Shown here in pieces: positions 56,675-64,000 of a stretch of 64,000 nt of DNA. The first letter of the stretch is position 1. Every line of letters starts with the position of its first letter. A program made the translations under genes and the position numbers. This DNA comes from Epiperipatus broadwayi (lineage: Eukaryota; Onychophora; Udeonychophora; Euonychophora; Peripatidae), in NCBI GenBank assembly GCA_028023455.1, contig JAQFVV010000288.1, forward strand, positions 622,001 through 686,000, read 5' to 3'. The notes under the pieces are model-generated. The model was not told the DNA's origin. It did no database searches and saw nothing but the letters and a program-made list of their open reading frames with translations.

Positions 56675-57210
56675 ACTTTTAAATTTGCGTGTAGGTTAAA
56701 TGTTAATTTTAAAAATAACAAGTAAATACGATCGTTCAGCACCATCACTTGGGAATCAGCATGATCGTATTTACTTTCACTTTAAACAAAATTTGTTATT
56801 TTTAAAATTAACATTTAATCTACACGCAAATTTAAGTTAGAAACTGATAAATAGTTGTGTAAACATTTTGTTAAAGATTTAAAAAGATATATATATAGTC
56901 GCACTATAACATATTATGTCACAGTTTGTACTTCCAAAATGAAATGTGATGTAATAGACCTCTCACAATTACTTTCATAATAAACGTTTCACATGAAAAA
57001 TATAATATCTACTTAAGTTTCAGCATGGCTGTTTAAAATGTATTCTTAAAGTTTGCACATGTTTAATGTTCTGACAAATCCATTTACTTCTGTTTCTAAT
57101 CACCACTCAATTCTTTTTTCTTTTCAAAATATACATTACATATAACCATATAATTTTATAATTAAAACACTTCCTCTTTTCTTTACAAAAACTTTATTAT
57201 ATACACTTGT

Positions 57211-57253
57211 TCCAACGTTTTAACTATTTTTACTTTATAGTCATTTTCAAGGA
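57211..57253 (-). ncRNA. Hammerhead-like fold, PLE-3 left arm
   Basis: Minus strand: stem I TCC/GGA, core TTGAAAAT, stem II GACTAT / ATAGTT, AAAA in place of GAAA, then ACGT and T. The GAAA to AAAA change suggests decay of this copy. Confidence 0.4.
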
Positions 57254-57754
57254 TCTAGAAAAAACTTATCGCATTAAAAGAAACTCCACATAATAAAACC
57301 CAAAAAATATAAAAAACACAAAAATTATATAAACCCCATAAATATTAAAGTAAATAAAATACATTAAAACCAATTAAATTAAAACAAAAAATACATCACA
57401 CTTATTTGCCTCCCTTCTCAAAAAACTTTTTTTTTACATTTTCTTTTATCCAAAATCCAATTGTTACAATAAAACACTTATTTCCTTTTTCTTTCTTATA
57501 TACTTCAAAATTATATTTATTTCCAAAAATAATTCTTTATGCATTACTTATCCAATTCTATTTAAAACAGGTTTATATCTTTTTATATATAAACTCTCTT
57601 TTACCATTCTTTATTTATATAATCTAACCCCCTCCAACATTTTAATCTTAAAATCTATATGTCCAACTTCCTTACTATGTATATTTACATTAGAATTCCT
57701 ATCTCTCAAATGCTATTTCAATCTTGTCTCTAAAAAGATAATAAAGATGTATCA

Positions 57755-57964
57755 TATATTGGTACAACAAAGAACAAATTAGAGACAAGATTGAAACAGC
57801 ATTTGAGAGATAGAAATTCTAATTGAAATATACATAGTAAGGAAGTTGGACAGATATATTTTAAGATTAAAATGTTGGAGGGGATTAGATTATATAAAGA
57901 AAGAATGGTAAAAGAGAGTTTATATATAAAAAGATATAAACCTGTTTTAAATAGAATTGGATAA
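57755..57964 (+). pseudogene. PLE-3 GIY-YIG fragment, right arm
   Basis: Reads YIGTTKNKLETRLKQHLRDR then a stop after NSN, then IHSKEVGQIYFKIKMLEGIR to a final TAA (57962-57964). The Y-I-G-T-T and R-L-K-x-H parts are typical of GIY-YIG domains. The left arm has its own stop codons at other positions but reads through NSN. Confidence 0.65.
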
Positions 57965-58287
57965 GTAATGCATAAAGAATTATTTTTCGAAATAAATATA
58001 ATTTTGAAGTATATAAGAAAGAAGAAGTAAGTAAGTGTTTTCTTGTAACAATTAGATTTTGGATAAAAGAAAATGCAAAAAAAGAAAAGTTTTTTGAGAA
58101 GGGAGGCAAGTAAGGGTGGTGTATATTTTGTTTTAATTTAATTGGTTTTAATGTATTTTATTTATTTTAATTTTTATGGGTTTATATATTTTTGTGTTTT
58201 TTTATATTTTTTATGTTTTTTTTTTTTTTTGGTCTTTTTCATTTTATTATATGGAGTTTGTTATAATGTAATATGTTTTTTTCTAGA

Positions 58288-58330
58288 TCCTTGAAAATGA
58301 TTATAAAGTAAAAATAGTTGAAACATTGGA
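58288..58330 (+). ncRNA. Hammerhead-like fold, PLE-3 right arm
   Basis: TCC (58288-58290) with GGA (58328-58330 region) as stem I, core TTGAAAAT, stem II GATTAT / ATAGTT, GAAA at 58320-58323, then ACATT. Stem II differs from the left arm by C to T, which keeps pairing as T-G. Confidence 0.4.
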
Positions 58331-58331
58331 G

Positions 58332-58332
<1 letters not shown>

Positions 58333-58403
<71 letters not shown>
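58333..58403. repeat. (TA)n microsatellite pair
   Basis: Two (TA)n tracts separated by TTGCTT, just outside PLE-3 and before PLE-4. Confidence 0.95.
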
Positions 58404-58407
<4 letters not shown>

Positions 58408-58650
58408 ATTACAAGCATAAAGCTTCTTTGAGAGAAATGAAATCAAAAGAAGAATTAAAGAGTCTTTATTATTGAAAATTTATGATTCTGAAGCAATTAA
58501 CTTATTTAAGAGTTCTTTTAATATTAAGGGTGGATGGGAAGTGAATGGATTTGTGGGTAGTTTTTAATAGTATATATAAGTTGTGTTATTTTTATTATTT
58601 CTTTACACTTGAGAAGTCTGCTTGTAGCAGTGAAACCTTAGGTTGTGTTT
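58404..58650 (+). mobile_element. PLE-4-like fragment
   Basis: After the (TA)n the plus strand reads HYKHKASLREMKSKEELKSL, similar to the HK-S-(F/L)-x-x-(M) stretch in the middle of PLE GIY-YIG domains; then the frame decays. A hammerhead-like fold follows at 58606-58647. The domain call is weak on its own; the fold supports it. Confidence 0.45.
58606..58647 (+). ncRNA. Hammerhead-like fold, PLE-4
   Basis: CAC (58606-58608) pairs with GTG (58645-58647) as stem I. Core TTGAGAAG, stem II CTGC / GCAG (loop TTGTA), GAAA at 58632-58635, then stem III ACC-TTA-GGT and T58644. It has the longest stem III of the set. Confidence 0.45.
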
Positions 58651-58702
58651 TAATATTATTTTTATTCTGGTCTGGTTTAATTTTAGATTTGGGGTAGTTT
58701 TG

Positions 58703-58705
<3 letters not shown>

Positions 58706-58737
<32 letters not shown>

Positions 58738-58800
58738 ATCAGTATATAGTTGAGGTTACTATATATATATATATATATATAGTAACCTCAACTTTAACTC
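58706..58800. repeat. (TA)n-centred palindrome
   Basis: GTTGAGGTTACTA-(TA)n-TAGTAACCTCAAC spans about 58749-58793, preceded by another (TA)n at 58708-58735. Same design as at 46013-46126. Confidence 0.9.
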
Positions 58801-61800
58801 AGCGCAATCTTTAACTTATTTAACCTCAACAACCTCTCATTTATTTCAAGTAGCTAATCAATTGAATTTAATGTTAACTTTAGGATCAAATAAGGATGGC
58901 TAGTGTGTTTATCTATTAATATTAACAATACGATCAAGTATACCCGGGTGCCAAATTGCAACTACAAATCATAATACCGACCAGAGATCATCATCATTAG
59001 CCATGTTTAAGGACTATAGAAGACAATGGAGAAAGTAATTAAATTGTCTCTCAAAAAAAAAAAAAATATTGATAAAACCATTCAATCTATGTGGTCTTAA
59101 TTTCACACCTAGCATTAGTCATGCAAATATTTCATGATAAATTTATTATTAAATTTATAATAATGAGACAACTTTCTTCCATAACTTTCATATAAATATC
59201 TGATATCGAGTGGTAACTACGGAAAATGTTATATACACTTCTCATTTATATATGACTGGAAATAAATCAGTAATCGATGCAGAGAACTCATAATTTATGT
59301 TCATAATATAAAATTCTTATTTAATTTAATACAAGATAAAAATTATCATAAATAAATCCTCCCCATTTAATTCCATTACTTTATGTTTCGTTCTCAGCAT
59401 CTATCACTTTAATAGCTACAATTATATAAGACGGAATGTCTGGATTATGTTCTCTAATCTACTAACCCTTAATCTTATTTCTTTAAACACACATATTAAC
59501 CTGTCAATCAACTATCAATTCCTGATCTTTATTCTAATAATAGTATAATAATTTTATTATAATATGCTCCTTTTCTTCCAAACTAGCTCTTAGACTAATA
59601 ATCGAACTGCTCTTTCTCAAGGTCTAGATCTGCCAAGAGGTGCACTTATAAGCGAGTACATTGTAATGGATATGATCCCAAAATATGCTAAATTAAATTT
59701 TAATACGAGTTTACTAGTGAGAGTCACTCTAAACACCGAGAGCAGGAAAGGGATTTTATGTCTGCTCCCAATATTCACAACATTACAACGAACCAAATGA
59801 TTAAATTTATTAAACTTAAATTAACTATTACCTGTCCTTTTATTCTATATTATATAATCTATTGACCAAACTTTAATTAATAAATTTAAACCTATCATAT
59901 TTTGCCAAATAAACTATGGAAGTAAAACATGGGCATTAATCATATAAATCGATCAAAATTTACTAGCAAGTAAAATACGGAAATTACATCATAAAATTAG
60001 ATTATGCAAATTAACTATAAAAATGAATTATGTAAAAGTGAATCATGTAAAATAAATTATGTAAAAATGAATTATATGAATCGAATATGGAAATAATTTA
60101 TCAATATAAAAATGAATTATGTGAAGCAATCATGGAATCAATTATCAATATAAAATTAAATAATTAAATTTAAATATGAACTAATATTACTTTAAATACA
60201 GGTGCTGGATGTAGATTCTGGAGGTATTTGAAACATTAAAACACAAAACGCAATGTAATTTTATAACAATAATAAATCTTTATTACATTAACAATAATGA
60301 TCATAAATAAAAATAGAAACACACTTAAATATAATTATTGTTACACTCAAATATATGATATCAGGTCTACTAAAGACTAAACTTTATGATACTAATACAT
60401 ATTTAACTTAATTAATTTTCTGAATGACTTATTTATTGTTTTGACCGATTTCTTTATCAAATATTTAAAAAAAAAAAAAAAAAACGCTTACTCAACGGAA
60501 TCAGAATTCCGTATTTTTAACTTTAAGAAAAACCTATAAATTTCTGCTCCCCTTTTTATTGCAAACATTATCAATTGGACTAATCCAAAATAATTTATCG
60601 ATTTAGTTATTCTAACCAGCAATAATAAATAATCATCAATTTCTAAATTATTTTAACAAGCAATAACTTTTACATTTCTTATGAAAAAGGATGACAGTGA
60701 CATAAAAAATCTTTTATTGGTCTTGCAGATGGGTTCAAATTCAAAACCTACAATTTTATGTTCATGCCTGCCAAATATTCATGTTTTTTAACCATATATA
60801 TTTTGATAGGTCAGCATGTTGCCCCATCCTGACGACACTCAATTTACCATCCTTCACAAAATCGACTAAAGACCGGTTAGCTTCTAAATTAAAATCTTTG
60901 TCATCCCCCCATCAACACACATACATCTGACTGAAATTCTTATCCTGTCAAGGCAACTTTTATTCTGTCCTACATAAGAAAAACACTCTTCATATTTCAC
61001 ATCATCATGTAGTATTTTATAATGCGCACACATCAGCATCTTGATAGGGGAAAATAAAAAACAACAACAATTCATAACTTCAACTGTTTGCTTTTAGCCA
61101 AAGAGAGAGGTCTTTTCTTGAGACCTAGAATCGTGTGAAGAATTTTTGTCTATACACTTATTCTCTATATAGGCATGCACAACATTTTCTACAACTCAAC
61201 AATAACTCTATTAATAATTCCCTATCTTAACAAAATAAATGGAGTGAAAATTGGTCAACTGCTACTCCTATAGTAAACAAATTATGAAACAGTTATTTCC
61301 CATCTATGAGGTGGTAAGATAATTCTACCTCAATAGTAATAAGCATTTATAGCTTTACATATGCCCACACATACATTGATTACAGTCTAGATAAATGACA
61401 AAGACTAACCAGATCTCGAATCAAAACATATATGAATTATCTCAATTTTAAACAGTCAAGCCAACAACATACACCTAATATTTATATTAATAACAGATCA
61501 GCAACACATATAGCATAATAATTTTTCATATGGCCATCCCATCACTCTTCATATATTTAATATCAAGCATAAAAAATTTTGTTAAGAATAAAAAAAATAT
61601 TTTGTATCATTTTTTTTCTTTTTTTAAAAAAAATTATGTAAGCATTTATACTTCAATGGGATCAAAATCATTTTCCCTTCTTTCCTTTAAACATTTTAAA
61701 ACATAAATAAAAAAAAATTAAATTAATATAATCTTAAAGTTTTTATTAAAAGCATGCTACATATTATATAAACAAAGTGAAATAAAGAATAAATATCAAA

Positions 61801-63500
61801 CATTACGATAGTCTCTTTCCAATGTCTTTTCCTTCGGATGTTATTGTCCATCAATTAATTACTGTATTCAGTTCATTTTATTTGGAGATAGATATATAGA
61901 TGCACAGCACAGACAGTTATTTTTAAATCAAAATATATAAAAATGTAGTTATTTTAATCAAAATGTAGACACGATAATTAATAAAATTTTAAAAGAGTTC
62001 TGCTGATTACCTTTCCATTTTGATGAGTTTCTTCCTGGGTTTGAATTCATTTGTTTCCCTTTTTTCTTCTTTTCCATTTTAAGGCTTAAAATATATACAA
62101 CAAGTAGATTCTGATTATTAACCATGAATTAGCTTTTAAACATCATACAGAAGTTTGCTGCATTTCTTCAAACGAATTTTAATTCAGCCAAATAATTATT
62201 GCAATATGAATTGGTCTTTTAATATTATACAACAGCTTGATAGTTCTTTGCTTAAATAAATTTTTAATAAGCCAAATAGACAGGTTGTGGCTTTCAGCAC
62301 AGAATTTCTTATTAAAAGTTGATTTGTTCATAATTGACTTGAGGAAGAAAAAATATATGCACCACATATATATGAATTAGAAATTCATATTTTGGTTATA
62401 CTGTAAACTTAAACGCATTATTAAACTCTGAGAAATAAAATTTTAAAAAAATCAGAGAACAACTTTCAAAGATAAACTTATTTTTGAATGAGCCAGTTGG
62501 TTTTGAATTAGCAAAGTCCCTCCTTCATTTTCTCCAGTCCTTGGAGAAGAAAAAAAATCTGTGGAGGAAAAGAAAAAAATATCTGTCAACTCTCTGGTTC
62601 TTCTCAAACTTTAATTAAAACCCCCTTTCAGAATGTCCACTTGAAAAACCATTTATTACTTGTCAATTTTAATGTATTATCCTAGATCAAATTCTAACAC
62701 ATGGTCAAACACATTATTGGCTAATTTATAAAAAGCAATTAAAAGAAAGTCCAATTAAAAGATAAGCTTGCTGACAATTTTTGATAAATCAAATCTTACA
62801 TTCTTTTGCTTAAATAATTTCTTATTTAGATTTACATTTTAGAGCTAGAAATAATAAATTAGAACAGATTCATTTTTCTCTTTTTTCCACACTTATCATA
62901 AAATAATATAGAACACTATATTAATTTCTATAAAGGAAAAAAAAAAACCATATATCTGTATCACACACACATACATATGCAGAACATTCAATAGAAAACT
63001 GTCTATTCAGATCACATGAACATAAAATATCCACCATAATTTCTCATAATTACAAACATAAAATACCCTTTATAATTTCTGATAATCATAAACATAAATA
63101 TCCATTATAATTTCTGATAACTTTAAGTCTATTCTCTTGAAAAGAAATTATCAAACTAAAGCTACTGATAACTAATTCAATTTCAATTTTCACCAACTTT
63201 TTATTAATAAACATTAAAATTCATACAGACTTTATCTTATCCATATAAATATTTCTCAATTATCATATTGGTAAATTATTATGGCAGCGTACAAAAAAAA
63301 AATAATCAAACCCCCCCCCTTGCATTAAATAATGCTAGGTACATTTTATACAAACACAAACTGTAACTCTATATATGTTACATTTGAACTAGACAGCTAT
63401 TGATTTTTCAAATAAATACTTTTCAATTTTTCTTACATTAAAAAAAAATTTTTTTTTGCCTATAATTAGTTTCATTTTTTTACAATTGGTTTATAGATGA
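58801..63500. other. Anonymous AT-rich sequence
   Basis: No gene or recognised mobile element. It contains degenerate short repeats of AAATGAATTATGTAAA at about 60000-60130, an A16 run near 60468, and three copies of a roughly 40-bp phrase (CATAAATA(T)CC then TATAATTTCTGATAA) at about 63020-63122. All open frames are short. Confidence 0.5.
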
Positions 63501-63515
63501 AATAAACCAAAGGTC

Positions 63516-63517
<2 letters not shown>

Positions 63518-63596
<79 letters not shown>
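63518..63596. repeat. (TA)n microsatellite
   Basis: About 75 bases of uninterrupted TA repeats. Confidence 0.97.
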
Positions 63597-63597
<1 letters not shown>

Positions 63598-63904
63598 AAC
63601 ATAATTAAATGAATCAAAAAAAAAGATATTACCATACCTGAGTTGTCTACTATATATAAGAAATAATCATAAATTCAAAAATTAAATGATGATCAAAAGA
63701 TATTATTATATCTGAGTAAAGGAGTCCAATATCAAAATTAAAGGTTGATCAAATTATTAATAACCAGTATTATATGAAATCACGTGAGGTGAGTACACTA
63801 GTAATTCAATAAAATATAGCTCAGGTATACAGACAGTAATCTTACCCACTTTCATTTCTTGGTTTGATGTTAAGTGCATGTTTAAACAAATACTAAGTGA
63901 ATAT

Positions 63905-64000
63905 GGTCTAGCAGGGCGCCACTAGATTATCTGAATCTAGACACGGTTATATCTGATAACCTTTCACATGTACCGGGTTTGAATCCCTTCTTGGTACTTT
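63905..64000 (+). repeat. tRNA-like SINE, cut by the window end
   Basis: CTAGCAGGGCG resembles a degenerate A box; GGGTTTGAATCCC (about 63976-63988) is a good B box. Between them are two self-pairing pieces, CTAGATTATCTGAATCTAG and GGTTATATCTGATAACC, placed like the anticodon arm and long variable arm of a Leu/Ser-type tRNA. The element continues past the window. Confidence 0.5.

Larger units (their letters stand above)
54455..57075. repeat. Palindrome interrupted by LINE-D
   Basis: Left arm pieces 54455-54662 and 56657-56727 pair with right arm 56761-57075 (for example 54495-54600 with 56930-57035, and 56657-56727 with 56765-56855). The loop is 56728-56760. LINE-D with its T-run occupies the gap in the left arm, so the palindrome existed before the LINE inserted. 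Palindrome identity: unknown; no coding sequence. Confidence 0.75.
57207..58333. mobile_element. PLE-3: third head-to-head palindrome
   Basis: Arms 57207-57731 and 57778-58333 are inverted copies (roughly 90% by eye), with a 46-base spacer. Each carries the last part of a GIY-YIG frame, its stop, a common AT-rich 3' region, and a hammerhead-like fold at the outer end. The frames 57406-57627 and 57885-58109 are only the antisense shadows of this. Confidence 0.8.

Noticed and set aside
57406-58109. Two similar 73-74-residue frames in opposite orientation that look like a conserved gene pair
   Set aside because: They are antisense to the PLE-3 3' region; the similarity comes from the palindrome.
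48298-58647. Canonical, certainly active hammerhead ribozymes
   Set aside because: None of the seven sites has the CTGANGA core; only a hammerhead-like layout can be claimed.

Overview
This is an AT-rich animal genome window dominated by mobile elements. I see no operons, bacterial gene density or CRISPR. Long (TA)n, (TAA)n and (CT)n microsatellites, APE-type LINEs, an RTE element, Gypsy-like LTR elements, Penelope-like elements (PLEs), a Merlin/IS1016-type DNA transposon, a tRNA-Gly pseudogene and tRNA-like SINE fragments all point to a metazoan. The mix fits a lophotrochozoan, perhaps a cephalopod mollusc, but that is inference. The only convincing host gene is one intronless rhodopsin-class GPCR on the minus strand (46401-47351).

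Layout. 1-8.3 kb: a decayed Ty3/Gypsy element on the plus strand, with an initiator-Met-type primer binding site, protease, RT, RNase H and integrase remnants, a duplicated polypurine tract, and a very long LTR-like unit of about 3.6 kb. 9.0-10.2 kb and 12.5-15.7 kb: two arrays of the same roughly 400-bp satellite, each turning back on itself as an inverted array. 16.3-22.1 kb: a minus-strand LINE with ORF1 and ORF2. 22.4-32.4 kb: minus-strand relatives of the first Gypsy element, arranged as two partly deleted elements that appear to share an LTR; the long LTR-like unit recurs here inverted. 32.6-35.9 kb: a nearly intact RTE retrotransposon with a single reading-frame break in an A8 run. 37.9-44.2 kb: LINE fragments, a (TAA)n tract, a broken Merlin transposase and the tRNA-Gly pseudogene. 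45.3-47.4 kb: small repeats and the GPCR. 48.2-52.1 kb: two back-to-back palindromes made of PLE fragments with RT and GIY-YIG parts. 53.0-57.1 kb: tandem repeats, then a palindrome interrupted by a LINE that itself carries a tRNA-like SINE. 57.2-58.7 kb: a third PLE palindrome and a fourth PLE-like fragment. 58.7-64 kb: mostly anonymous AT-rich sequence.

The theme of the window is inverted duplication. At least eight palindromes are visible, from a few tens of bases to 1.5-kb arms, and several have (TA)n at the centre or edge. The most interesting small signal is a hammerhead-like RNA fold that recurs downstream of three different PLE reading frames and near a fourth. It has conserved three-stem pairing but a non-canonical core (TTGA instead of CTGA).
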